A stretch of 62,221 nt of DNA from CAYFUT01 sp964346395 (GTDB taxonomy: Bacteria > Bacillota > Halanaerobiia > Halobacteroidales > Halobacteroidaceae), in the NCBI GenBank assembly GCA_964346395.1, contig CAYFUT010000010.1:1-62221 (forward strand), written 5' to 3'. The notes under the pieces were generated by a model, which was not told the origin of the DNA, did no database searches, and saw nothing but the letters and a program-made list of their open reading frames with translations. This document shows, piece by piece, positions 32,547-40,402 of this stretch. The stretch's first letter is position 1; every line of letters starts with the position of its first letter. The translations under genes and the position numbers were made by a program.

Positions 32547-33500
32547 ATGTTTAAATTTAAACGAGATAGTAAACATTGTATACTGTTTTTAACTGTTTTA
32601 GCTTTAAGTTTAGCGGTAGCAGGTTGTGCTCAGGATCAGGAGCCGGAAACCAATGTAAAAGGAATTAGAGATAAAATTGAAGCACCAACAATTAAGGTGA
32701 AGATGACTGATGGGCAGGTCAAAGAAATGCCGATTGAAGAGTATGTAGCGGGGGTAGTAGCTGGAGAAATGCAGAAGGATTGGCCGGAAAATGCCTATGC
32801 AGCTCAGGCAATTAAAGCTCGCACCTTTACCATGAAGCGTCTGCAGGAGACGGAAGATAAAGCAATTAGTACGGAGCATGAGGAAGCCCAAGCTTATAAA
32901 CCGGAGAATATAACTCCCGAAATTGAGCAGGCCGTCCAGAAAACAAAAGGAGAGGTAGCAATTTATCAGGATAATTATATAAAAGGCTGGTTTCATTCTA
33001 GTGCGGGAGGAGAGACAACTACTGCTAAAGTAGGTCTTAATTATCAAAAAGCAGAGCCGCCGTATATTAAGAGTGTTGATTCTCCTGATGAGGAAGCTCC
33101 TGATGATATTAAAAGTTGGCAGGTTGCTCTTACCCAGCAAGATATAATTAAAGTTCTTAAGTCAGCTGGAGAGGAAGCTAGTCAGGTTTCTAATTTAAAG
33201 ATAGAAGAAAAGGATGATACTGGTCGGATAACTAAATTAAAGATAACTCATGACCAGGGAACTAAAGTAATGCACGGGGCTGATTTTCGGGAGGCAGTTG
33301 GCCCGGATAAATTAAAATCGACTATGGTAGAAGAAATAAATAAGCAGGGAGATAAGTTTGTTTTTAGCGGCCACGGGTACGGGCACGGAGTAGGTATGAG
33401 TCAATGGGGGGCTTATAAATTAGCTAAAGACGGTCGGAAGCCAGAAGAAATCATCGACCATTATTTTAAAGGTGTAAAGATTATAAAAAAATGGGAATAA
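32547..33500 (+). CDS. spoIID: SpoIID/LytB-domain lipoprotein
   Basis: The 317-residue protein has an N-terminal signal and lipobox (LAVAGC, Cys27). The SpoIID domain includes EEYVAGVVAGEMQKDWP (about residue 60), AIKARTF and the C-terminal signature GHGYGHGVGMSQWGA (about 274-288). SpoIID-type proteins cleave denuded glycan strands or stimulate amidases. During engulfment SpoIID works with SpoIIP and SpoIIM. Those partners and spoIIIC are not adjacent, so this could be the engulfment SpoIID or a paralogue such as LytB. ATG 32547 has AAGTAAGGGGG upstream. Confidence 0.85.
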   Translation: MFKFKRDSKHCILFLTVLALSLAVAGCAQDQEPETNVKGIRDKIEAPTIKVKMTDGQVKEMPIEEYVAGVVAGEMQKDWPENAYAAQAIKARTFTMKRLQETEDKAISTEHEEAQAYKPENITPEIEQAVQKTKGEVAIYQDNYIKGWFHSSAGGETTTAKVGLNYQKAEPPYIKSVDSPDEEAPDDIKSWQVALTQQDIIKVLKSAGEEASQVSNLKIEEKDDTGRITKLKITHDQGTKVMHGADFREAVGPDKLKSTMVEEINKQGDKFVFSGHGYGHGVGMSQWGAYKLAKDGRKPEEIIDHYFKGVKIIKKWE

Positions 33501-33513
33501 TTTGGAGCCGGTA

Positions 33514-33553
33514 GCCTTTAACTTGTTTATTTTTGAGTTAAAGGCTTCTTTGT
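33514..33553 (+). terminator. Terminator after spoIID
   Basis: The stem GCCTTTAACT/AGTTAAAGGC with a T-rich loop, then TTCTTTGTTTTT. Confidence 0.8.
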
Positions 33554-33621
33554 TTTTGTAGTTAAGACTGGTGTTTAGAGGAGAAAAATAAGATTAAAAA
33601 TCAATTTGCTCTAAATTATCC

Positions 33622-33650
33622 TTGCATGATACGAATAAAAATAATAAGAT
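33622..33650 (+). promoter_or_regulatory. Candidate promoter for the omega RNA
   Basis: TTGCAT-17 bp-TAAGAT. Initiation near 33657 would place the 5' end of the transcript just outside the left end of the element, where an IscB guide is expected. Confidence 0.4.
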
Positions 33651-33656
33651 AAAAGA

Positions 33657-34012
33657 GAGGACGGGTTATCTATTATCAGGATAACCAGGAAGTCAACTAC
33701 CACCCCTAAATCAAACTAAAGATTTAGGGGTGGCTTGAAAAAGTCAAATGAGGTGGTAGGAGATTAGCTTTAGTGATGTCTTCTCGAAGGTGAAGGCAGA
33801 TGAACTACGTCCTGGGTTGAGTGTTCGATATACACCCTGGGGTACTTTTCCAGCTCCAGGCTCTGGAAACTGCGATGGATGACCTCATACTGTTATCCTG
33901 ATGGTATGCAACATCATCGCAGTCTATGCCTACCCAGACATTAGCGAGGAAAGCTGACCTCCATTTTGGAGAGATGACCTTTACAGGTCGTAAAACTATA
34001 GTTTTAAGGAGT
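33657..34012 (+). ncRNA. Probable omega RNA (guide RNA scaffold) of the IscB system
   Basis: A non-coding, highly structured stretch of about 350 bp directly upstream of iscB, the known position of IscB omega RNAs. It contains a 13-bp hairpin (33700-33733), mutually exclusive CTACCACC/GGTGGTAG pairing (33697-33704 with 33752-33759), and later segments CACCCTGGGGTAC and CTGGAAACTGCGATGGATG that resemble the conserved scaffold of characterised IscB RNAs. GGTCGTAAAACTATAG lies close to the iscB ribosome site. The guide should be at the 5' end, roughly 33657-33690; exact ends are inferred. Confidence 0.7.
33706..33727. repeat. Left-end hairpin of the IS200/IS605-type element
   Basis: CTAAATC, loop AAACTAAA, GATTTAG. 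The same loop and nearly the same stem occur at 35250-35271, as expected for the subterminal hairpins that a Y1 transposase recognises. Confidence 0.6.
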
Positions 34013-34019
34013 GTTTAGA

Positions 34020-35228
34020 ATGTCTAAAAAAATATATGTTCAAGACAAAAACGGGAAACCTTTAGACTCTACTAATCCAGCTAGAGCTAGAAAATTATTA
34101 GACAAAGATAGAGCTAAAGTAGCTCAAAGAGAGCCTTTTACTATCAAAATTATAGATAGGGAAAAGGAAAACTCTTATACTAAAGATGTAACTTTAGGTG
34201 TAGATGCAGGATATAAGAAAGTAGGATTTTCAGCAATTAATGAGGATGAAGAACTAATTAGTGGAGTGTTAGAACTTCGTAATGATATATCTAAAAAACT
34301 AGAACAAAGAGCTAATTACCGTCGTACAAGACGCAGTAGAAATACTAGGTATCGTAAACCTCGCTTTGATAATCGTAAAAAAGAAAAAAGTTGGTTAGCT
34401 CCTAGTATTAGGCACAAATTGAGTAGCCACATTAAACTGGTTAATAGACTAAAAGAGATATTGCCAATTACTAAAGTAATAGTAGAAGTAGCTCAATTTG
34501 ACCAGCAAAAAATGCAAAATCCTGAAATAGAGGGTATTAAATATCAGCAAGGTACACTTCAAGGTTACAATGTTCGTAATTACCTACTAGAAAAATTCAA
34601 TAGACAATGTGTTTACTGCGGGAAAGAAAATGTTCCTTTAGAAGTAGAACATATCATTCCTAAAAGTAGAGGGGGTTCTGATAGAGTAAGTAATTTAACT
34701 ATTAGTTGCCACAATTGTAACCAAGAAAAAGATAATCAAACCGCCAAAGAGTTTGGTTATCCAGAAGTACAAAACCAAGCTAAAGAAACTTTAAAATCAA
34801 CTGCCTTCATGAATATAGTTAGGTGGAAAATAGTTAACAAGCTAAATTGCGATTATACTTTCGGTCATATCACTAAAAAGAAACGTATTGAACAAGATTT
34901 AGAAAAAAATCATTTCAATGATGCATTTGTAATAGCAGGAGGCAAAAGCCAAAAAAGATGTAAATCTATTAAGGCAATTATTAATCGTAGAAACAATCGT
35001 TCATTACAAACAAACCGTAAAACTTATGGTATTAGTGTTAGAAAACAAAAGTATTCTTTGTCACCAGGGGATTTAGTTAAGTATGAAGGTGAGATTTGCG
35101 AAGTCAAAGGTATGTTTAACTACGGTAAATGGGTTAGAATGGAAGATAGCGATGGTAATATAGTTAACTCTAATGTTAAAGATGTAGAACTTGTTAAATA
35201 TAGAAAAGGTTTATGTTTTGCTAGTTAA
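34020..35228 (+). CDS. iscB: IscB RNA-guided nuclease
   Basis: The 402-residue protein starts at ATG 34020, 8 bases after AAGGAG. Domains in order: the N-terminal PLMP-like domain (GKPLDSTNPARARKLLDKDR), RuvC-I (LGVDAGYKKVG, Asp62), an Arg-rich bridge helix (about 92-112), RuvC-II (VIVEVAQF, Glu156), an HNH domain with two CxxC zinc pairs (CVYC at 197-200; CHNC) and EHIIP (His211), RuvC-III (HFNDAFVIAGG, His298 and Asp301), and a C-terminal target-recognition region. All catalytic residues are present. IscB is the ancestor of Cas9 and uses an omega RNA. No tnpA transposase is nearby. Confidence 0.93.
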   Translation: MSKKIYVQDKNGKPLDSTNPARARKLLDKDRAKVAQREPFTIKIIDREKENSYTKDVTLGVDAGYKKVGFSAINEDEELISGVLELRNDISKKLEQRANYRRTRRSRNTRYRKPRFDNRKKEKSWLAPSIRHKLSSHIKLVNRLKEILPITKVIVEVAQFDQQKMQNPEIEGIKYQQGTLQGYNVRNYLLEKFNRQCVYCGKENVPLEVEHIIPKSRGGSDRVSNLTISCHNCNQEKDNQTAKEFGYPEVQNQAKETLKSTAFMNIVRWKIVNKLNCDYTFGHITKKKRIEQDLEKNHFNDAFVIAGGKSQKRCKSIKAIINRRNNRSLQTNRKTYGISVRKQKYSLSPGDLVKYEGEICEVKGMFNYGKWVRMEDSDGNIVNSNVKDVELVKYRKGLCFAS

Positions 35229-35230
35229 AC

Positions 35231-35330
35231 CGCCTCAATTCATCTTCACCTGAATCAAACTAAAGATTTAGAGGATTTATTACGGAAAGTCTTGAATTTT
35301 AGACTTGTAGGGGAGTTTTCTTGAGGCATT
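35231..35330. mobile_element. Right end of the IscB-carrying element
   Basis: It contains the hairpin CTGAATC, loop AAACTAAA, GATTTAG (35250-35271), matching the left-end hairpin. A second hairpin follows (AAGTCTTGAATTTTAGACTT), all closed by GCCTCAA (35232) pairing with TTGAGGC (35321). The element therefore spans roughly 33685-35330, between spoIID and the mutase gene. Confidence 0.55.
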
Positions 35331-35392
35331 TTAGATAAAAAGTGAATAATAACAACCAAAGGAAAGAATAAAAAATGGAGGGGTAATAACTA

Positions 35393-37105
35393 ATGAGTTA
35401 TCAAGAAAAATATGAAGAATGGTTGGAAAATGATTATTTTGATGAAGAAACTAAGCAGGAACTAAAGTCAATTGATGAAGAAGCTGAAATTGAAGATCGG
35501 TTTTATACAGATTTAGACTTTGGTACGGGAGGAATGAGAGGGATAATTGGCGCAGGCACTAATCGAGTTAACAAATATACAATCAGGCAGGCTACGCAGG
35601 GATTTGCTAATTACATAGCTAAAAATGGAGACAAGGAAAAAGGGATTGTTATTTCGCACGATTCCCGCCGCAAGTCAAGAGAATTTGCAGTAGAAGCAGC
35701 TCGAGTGTTAGCGGCTAATGGAATTAAGGCTTATTTATTTGATGATTTACGACCTGTGCCGGTGCTTTCTTTTGCAGTTAGAGAATTAGAAGCGATGGGT
35801 GGAATTATGGTTACTGCCAGCCATAATCCGCCGGAATATAATGGTTATAAGGTTTATTGGGAAGATGGGGCTCAGGTAGTGTATCCCCATGATGAAGGAA
35901 TCATTTCGGAAGTAAATGCAATTGAAGATTTTTCTGAAGTAAAGACAATTAGCCGGGAGCAAGCGGAAGAAGAAGAATTATTTGAGATTTTACCGCCGGA
36001 AATAGATGACAAGTATATTAAAACTTTAAAAGACTCATCTTTAAATCCAGCAGCAATTAAAGAGGCGGCTACTGACTTGACTATTGTTTATACTCCTTTA
36101 CACGGAGCTGGTAATGTTCCTGTGCAGCGGATATTAGATGAATTAGGGTTTGAAAATGTCTATGTAGTAGAAGAACAAGAACAACCGGATCCTGATTTTT
36201 CTACGGTAGATTATCCTAATCCGGAAGAACCGGCTGTCTTTGAGTTAGCTATTGATTTGGCGGAAGAAAAAGATGCTGATTTGATTATGGCTAATGACCC
36301 TGATGGTGACCGAGTAGGAATTGCGGTCAAAAATACTGACGGAGAATGGACCTTTTTAAATGGAAATCAGGTTGGGGTCTTATTATCGGAGTATATTTTA
36401 AGCTCGTTAGATAATGTGCCGGATAAGGGAGCAATTATCAAAACAATTGTAACTAGTGAAATGATTAATCCAATTGCTGATAAATACGGGGTAGAAGTTT
36501 TAAATACGTTAACCGGTTTTAAGTATATTGGAGAAAAAATCAAAGAATTCAAAGCAGGAAAATATGATAACGAGTATATTTTTGGTTTTGAAGAAAGCTA
36601 TGGCTATTTACACGGTACTCATGCCCGTGATAAAGACGCTGTAGAGGCTACCATGTTAATTGCTGAAATGGCAGCTTATTATGAAAATCAAGGCAGTTCC
36701 CTATATGAACAGATGAGAGCACTGTATGAGGAATATGGGTATTATAAAGCCGATTTGGAATCGATCAGAATGCCGGGGAAAGAAGGCGCAGAAAAAATCA
36801 AAGCTATGTTAAAAGACTTTCGAGAGGATAGTCCGCAGGAAATTAACGGCCAAGAAGTAGTTGTTAAAAAAGATTATTTGGTGGGAAAAAGCTATGATTT
36901 AACCACCGGAGAAGAAGAAGAACTTGATTTACCGGAGTCGAATGTATTACAATTTGAATTAGCGGATAAGACGTTGGTTACTGTCCGTCCTTCCGGAACA
37001 GAACCTAAAATTAAATTTTATTTTTCTGTAACTGCTGAAAGTGACCAAGCAGCAGAAGAAAAGTTAACAGCAGTTAAGGAAGCAGTGATGGATTTAGCAG
37101 AGTAA
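35393..37105 (+). CDS. pgcA: Phosphoglucomutase/phosphomannomutase (PgcA-type)
   Basis: The 570-residue alpha-D-phosphohexomutase interconverts glucose-1- and glucose-6-phosphate. The N-terminus has FGTGGMRGIIG. The active-site phosphoserine loop is TASHNPPEYNGYK (about residues 142-154). The metal loop is NDPDGDRVG (about 302). The sugar loop is GFEESYGYL, and the phosphate-binding loop is RPSGTEPKIKFYF near the C-terminus. It links imported sugars to glycolysis and envelope precursors. It is transcribed alone after the IscB element; ATG 35393 has a GGAGGGG ribosome site. Confidence 0.95.
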   Translation: MSYQEKYEEWLENDYFDEETKQELKSIDEEAEIEDRFYTDLDFGTGGMRGIIGAGTNRVNKYTIRQATQGFANYIAKNGDKEKGIVISHDSRRKSREFAVEAARVLAANGIKAYLFDDLRPVPVLSFAVRELEAMGGIMVTASHNPPEYNGYKVYWEDGAQVVYPHDEGIISEVNAIEDFSEVKTISREQAEEEELFEILPPEIDDKYIKTLKDSSLNPAAIKEAATDLTIVYTPLHGAGNVPVQRILDELGFENVYVVEEQEQPDPDFSTVDYPNPEEPAVFELAIDLAEEKDADLIMANDPDGDRVGIAVKNTDGEWTFLNGNQVGVLLSEYILSSLDNVPDKGAIIKTIVTSEMINPIADKYGVEVLNTLTGFKYIGEKIKEFKAGKYDNEYIFGFEESYGYLHGTHARDKDAVEATMLIAEMAAYYENQGSSLYEQMRALYEEYGYYKADLESIRMPGKEGAEKIKAMLKDFREDSPQEINGQEVVVKKDYLVGKSYDLTTGEEEELDLPESNVLQFELADKTLVTVRPSGTEPKIKFYFSVTAESDQAAEEKLTAVKEAVMDLAE

Positions 37106-37185
37106 AATAAGGAAACTATTTGACCTAGTTAGTATTTTGTTGCAAACTATTAGCCAGATTAGAAATTACAGAAGAGATAAAATAA

Positions 37186-37279
37186 GAGCGGTGATGAGGC
37201 TCACCCGGGGGGGTCCCCCAAACCACCTTAGCAGGTTAATGGCTTCTATTCCTTAGTCGGGAGTAGAAGCTATTTTTTT
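37186..37279 (+). promoter_or_regulatory. Fluoride (crcB-motif) riboswitch-like aptamer with terminator
   Basis: GGTGATGAGGCTCACC at 37190-37205 matches the 5' conserved part of fluoride aptamers, with compensatory changes in its stem. After a GC-rich insert come AAACCACCTTAGCAGGTTAA and TGGCTTCTATTCC, matching the AAnCnGCC...GGCUGAUGGCCUCUA half. The 3' segment GCTTCTATTCC (37242-37252) also forms the left arm of an intrinsic terminator (with GGGAGTAGAAGC, then TATTTTTTT). This is the known on-switch layout. No fluoride exporter gene follows. Confidence 0.7.
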
Positions 37280-37299
37280 ATTGTTTACAAATATTTATG

Positions 37300-37510
37300 G
37301 CAAGTTTATGTGCGTTAACTTAATGTATATTTCCCTAATTAGTTTTTGCTTTTATGTTTTGATTATAGTTTATAGTTCACCTTACGAGTTTCACCAAAAC
37401 TCTTCGGAATAAACACCATTTGCTTACAGCTCATAGCTGTGATATTACAATATTGGTAATGCTCTATTCCAAACTCCTAAACTACTAAAATTTGGTTCAA
37501 GTCAACACTT
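37300..37510. repeat. Composite repeat B with MITE-fragment core
   Basis: The outer parts match composite A at 32200-32460 (TGTGCGTTAACTTAATGTAT at 37309; CTACTAAAATTTGGTTCAAG at about 37482). The core 37377-37437 (CACCTTACGAGTTT...CATTTGCTTACAGCTCATAG) matches the right half of the element inside the spoVT leader. The 37106-37819 interval holds no gene, only the riboswitch, this repeat, a promoter and an operator. Confidence 0.65.
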
Positions 37511-37695
37511 ATGTATTAACAGTAAAATAACTTATTCCGGTGGTCAGGCTCAAAGAATAGTGAATTTGAAAGTAAAAATTGGAATTTATGCCTAAGTTGA
37601 CAGGGAAGTGGGGAGATAAACTTTTAAAGCTAACTGATCACTGGTTATAAATCAACTTGTCTCTATTCTATTAATAAATAAATAACTAAAACCCC

Positions 37696-37724
37696 TTGCA
37701 ATTTATTCTTGGATATGTTAATAT
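37696..37724 (+). promoter_or_regulatory. Promoter of the LacI regulator-ATPase operon
   Basis: TTGCAA-17 bp-TAATAT, with the palindromic operator 45 bp downstream. Confidence 0.55.
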
Positions 37725-37768
37725 TATTAATGAAGTAAATAAAACTTGCATAAGTTTTTTATTTTACA

Positions 37769-37790
37769 GTTACGCAAGCGCTTGCGTAAC
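37769..37790. promoter_or_regulatory. 22-bp perfect palindromic operator for the LacI-type regulator
   Basis: GTTACGCAAGC and its exact complement, with a central CG as in LacI/GalR-family operators (GCAAGCGCTTGC core). It lies in the leader, 30 bp before the regulator start, which suggests autoregulation by roadblock and joint control of the downstream ATPase gene. Confidence 0.75.
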
Positions 37791-37819
37791 TTGCAAGCTG
37801 AACAGAACAGGGGATAAAA

Positions 37820-38812
37820 ATGAGCATTACTATGAAAGACTTAGCAGAAATGGCAGGAGTAGCTGAGTCTACTGTTTCGCGGGCAATTAATGATAAATCA
37901 GGAGTCGGAGAAGAAACGAGGCGGAAAATTCTAAAGTTAGCAAAGAAGTACAATTTCCGTCCTAATCAAGTAGCTCGTAATTTAGCTAAACAAGAAACTA
38001 AGATGATTGGTCTTATTTTGCCGGATATCTCTAGTTTGTTTTATTCTGAGGTAGCTCGGGCAATTCAAGATGTAGCTTTGGAGAATGGTTATCAAGTTTT
38101 ATTTTGTAATACTGATAGCAGTCAGAAACAGGAGCAAAATTATGTGGAATGGTTGAAAAGCAATCAGATTGCTGGTGCTATCTTTTTGGGTGAAAAACTG
38201 GTTAATAATCAAATAATTAAGTTGGGTTTAGGAAAGTATCCCATTGTATTGGCTAATCGACTGGTAGAAGAGGTAATGCTGCCGTCAGTTATTATTGATA
38301 ATACTCAGGGAGCTTACAAGGGGGTAACCCACTTACTGGAGCAAAATTACCGTCGAATTGCCTTAATTACCGGTCCGGAAGGTAATTGGCAGGCGCAGAA
38401 TCGACTTCAGGGTTATCAACAGGCGCTAAAGGATGGGGGAGTAGAATTTGATTCTGATTTAATACTTAGAAAATCGTTAACTCGGAAGAGCGGCTACCAG
38501 GGCTTTTTGGAGCTAGTGGAGCTTGAAGCGCCGCCGGAGGCTATTTTTGCAGCCAATGATCTGCTGGCGGTAGGCGCAGTAGAAGCAGTGAAAATGGGTG
38601 GCTACTTAATTCCTCAGGATATTGCGGTGTTGGGATTTGAGGATACAATCGTGACTTCTATCATTGATCCCCCATTGACGACTGTGGCTCAGCCGATGTA
38701 CCAGCTTGGCGAGCGGGCAGCAGAAAAACTCTTCTCCTTGATTACAGAAGAACCTGCGGGAGAAGAGATAGAAGTATTAGATTGCGAATTAATCATCAGG
38801 GAATCTACTTAA
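37820..38812 (+). CDS. LacI-family transcriptional regulator
   Basis: The 330-residue regulator has a helix-turn-helix at residues 5-24 (MKDLAEMAGVAESTVSRAIN), a hinge near FRPNQVARNL and a periplasmic-binding-fold effector domain (ETKMIGLILPDISSLFYSEV). It differs from the regulator at 2224 and lies next to a MalK/MsmX-type ATPase gene, 24 bp downstream. It probably controls its own operon through the palindrome at 37769 and may respond to a sugar or sugar phosphate. ATG 37820 follows AGGGGATAAAA. Confidence 0.9.
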   Translation: MSITMKDLAEMAGVAESTVSRAINDKSGVGEETRRKILKLAKKYNFRPNQVARNLAKQETKMIGLILPDISSLFYSEVARAIQDVALENGYQVLFCNTDSSQKQEQNYVEWLKSNQIAGAIFLGEKLVNNQIIKLGLGKYPIVLANRLVEEVMLPSVIIDNTQGAYKGVTHLLEQNYRRIALITGPEGNWQAQNRLQGYQQALKDGGVEFDSDLILRKSLTRKSGYQGFLELVELEAPPEAIFAANDLLAVGAVEAVKMGGYLIPQDIAVLGFEDTIVTSIIDPPLTTVAQPMYQLGERAAEKLFSLITEEPAGEEIEVLDCELIIREST

Positions 38813-38835
38813 AAAAACAAGGGAGGAATTAACCA

Positions 38836-39951
38836 ATGGCAAGAGTGGAGTTAAATGAGGTAAAGAAGGTGTATGGAGGAACAGAAACAGCAATTAGGGA
38901 TGTCAATATTGACATTAAGGATAAGCAGTTTGTAGTATTAGTTGGCCCATCTGGGTGCGGGAAATCTACTACTTTACGCTGTATTGCAGGGCTGGAAGAC
39001 ATTACTGAAGGAGATTTGTATATTGGGGATGAACGAATGAATGATGTGGCCCCAAAGGATCGAGATATTGCGATGGTATTCCAGAATTATGCCTTATATC
39101 CACATATGAATGTATATGATAATATGGCTTTTGGACTTAAATTAAGAAAGTTTGATTCGGAGATTATCGATGAGCGGGTCAAAAATGCCGCTGAAATTCT
39201 TGATATTGAACCACTATTAGATAGAAAGCCGAAGGAATTATCTGGTGGTCAGCGCCAGCGTGTAGCTTTAGGGCGTGCTATTGTACGAGAACCAAAGGTA
39301 TTCTTAATGGATGAGCCGCTGTCAAATCTGGATGCTAAGTTAAGAGTACAGATGAGAGCTGAATTACAGCGTTTACATGACCGTCTACAGACGACTACTG
39401 TTTACGTTACTCACGACCAGGTAGAGGCGATGACTCTGGCTGATAGAGTAGTAGTTCTAAATGACGGAGTTATTCAGCAGATTGATGATCCGCTTACTTT
39501 ATATAATCAGCCGAATAATATGTTTGTAGCCGGTTTTATCGGCAGCCCTGCTATGAACTTCATTGATGTTACACTTGAAGATCGGAGTGAAGATTTGGTA
39601 ATTAATGGTGATGGATTTGAGCTTGTAATTCCCGAGGATATGACTGAGGCAAGGAAAAAGCTAGAAGATTATAAAGACGAAGAGGCGGTCTTTGGTATTC
39701 GGCCGGAAGATCTTCTGAATGTTGAACTGCTAGAAGAAGAGGTAACTGAGGGAAGAGAGATTACAGCCGATGTTGATGTTGTGGAACCAATGGGCTCTGA
39801 GATTAATCTTTATCTCAATGTTGGCGGACAGACAATGATTGGTATTGTTGATGCTGATAGTGAGGTAGAAGTAGGCGATGAGGTGACGGTAGCGGTAGAT
39901 ATGGATAAGATTAATATCTTTGATCCTAATACGGAAGAAGCTGTTGTTTAG
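38836..39951 (+). CDS. Carbohydrate ABC transporter ATPase (MalK/MsmX/UgpC type)
   Basis: The 371-residue ATPase has Walker A GPSGCGKSTT (residues 37-46), the Q-loop in VFQNYALYPHM, signature LSGGQRQRVALGRAI (about 135) and Walker B VFLMDEPLSNLDAK. The C-terminal OB/TOBE regulatory domain (FGIRPEDLL) is where MalK-type proteins bind regulators. MsmX-like ATPases often energise several sugar importers, so this one may serve the MalF/MalG-like permeases at 318-2097, which lack an ATPase gene. It is followed by a terminator. Confidence 0.93.
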   Translation: MARVELNEVKKVYGGTETAIRDVNIDIKDKQFVVLVGPSGCGKSTTLRCIAGLEDITEGDLYIGDERMNDVAPKDRDIAMVFQNYALYPHMNVYDNMAFGLKLRKFDSEIIDERVKNAAEILDIEPLLDRKPKELSGGQRQRVALGRAIVREPKVFLMDEPLSNLDAKLRVQMRAELQRLHDRLQTTTVYVTHDQVEAMTLADRVVVLNDGVIQQIDDPLTLYNQPNNMFVAGFIGSPAMNFIDVTLEDRSEDLVINGDGFELVIPEDMTEARKKLEDYKDEEAVFGIRPEDLLNVELLEEEVTEGREITADVDVVEPMGSEINLYLNVGGQTMIGIVDADSEVEVGDEVTVAVDMDKINIFDPNTEEAVV

Positions 39952-39970
39952 ATTTATAATTAAGCTTCAA

Positions 39971-40006
39971 GGGAAGCGGAGGGGTGAATCCTTCCGCTTC
40001 TATTAT
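39971..40006 (+). terminator. Terminator after the ATPase gene
   Basis: The stem GAAGCGGAGG/CCTTCCGCTTC with one bulge, followed by TATTATTTTG. Confidence 0.75.
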
Positions 40007-40091
40007 TTTGTATCTGGTTTATACTTTGTTCGCGGATATCTTTTGTGAAAGTAAGGGAAAGTAAAATAATAAAAGTGAAACTTATTAACTT

Positions 40092-40318
40092 AAGTCGCCG
40101 GGAGGCGGCTTTTTTATCGTTTAGGAAATTATACTTTTTAAAGGTTGTGGATAATTTTTGGCAAGTGTATTTTTGTTTCCAACTGGGGTGAGTTTGAGAT
40201 TGAGCTTAAGCAAATCATAAAAAGCAATAAATTAATTAAAAGGAGTTGTTTTTTTAATCTGGTTGACTTAAACTCAATCTTAGTCTCAAGCTAAGTCGCC
40301 GCCAGGCGATTTTTCATT
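40092..40318. repeat. Dispersed terminator-adjacent repeat, copy 5 (full)
   Basis: It begins with the terminator-like hairpin AAGTCGCCGGGAGGCGGCTT plus a T tract, then GTTTAGGAAATTATAC and GGTTGTGGATAATTTTTGGC. The inverted arms are GAGATTGAGCTTAAG and CTTAAACTCAATCTTAG. It ends in a second hairpin, AAGTCGCCGCCAGGCGATTT. Apart from this, a terminator and a promoter, 39952-40402 is empty. Confidence 0.8.
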
Positions 40319-40352
40319 TTTAAATTATTAGTCTGATTAATGTTTAGAACTG

Positions 40353-40381
40353 ACATATTGGGTAAATAAACTGAATAAATT
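40353..40381 (+). promoter_or_regulatory. Candidate sigma-E promoter of yabP-yabQ
   Basis: ACATATT-14 bp-AATAAATT resembles the sigma-E consensus (KMATATT, 14-15 bp, CATACAHT). yabP is sigma-E-dependent in B. subtilis. Confidence 0.45.
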
Positions 40382-40402
40382 TAATAACAGGGAGGGAATA
40401 GA

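Noticed and set aside
32610..33140. 176-codon minus-strand open frame inside spoIID
   Set aside because: The plus strand has a clear SpoIID domain with ribosome site; the minus frame has Cys/Phe-rich low-likelihood composition and no family match.
37186..37279. Simple terminator of pgcA
   Set aside because: The stem does terminate, but the conserved aptamer sequence directly upstream and its overlap with the stem are better explained by a riboswitch expression platform.
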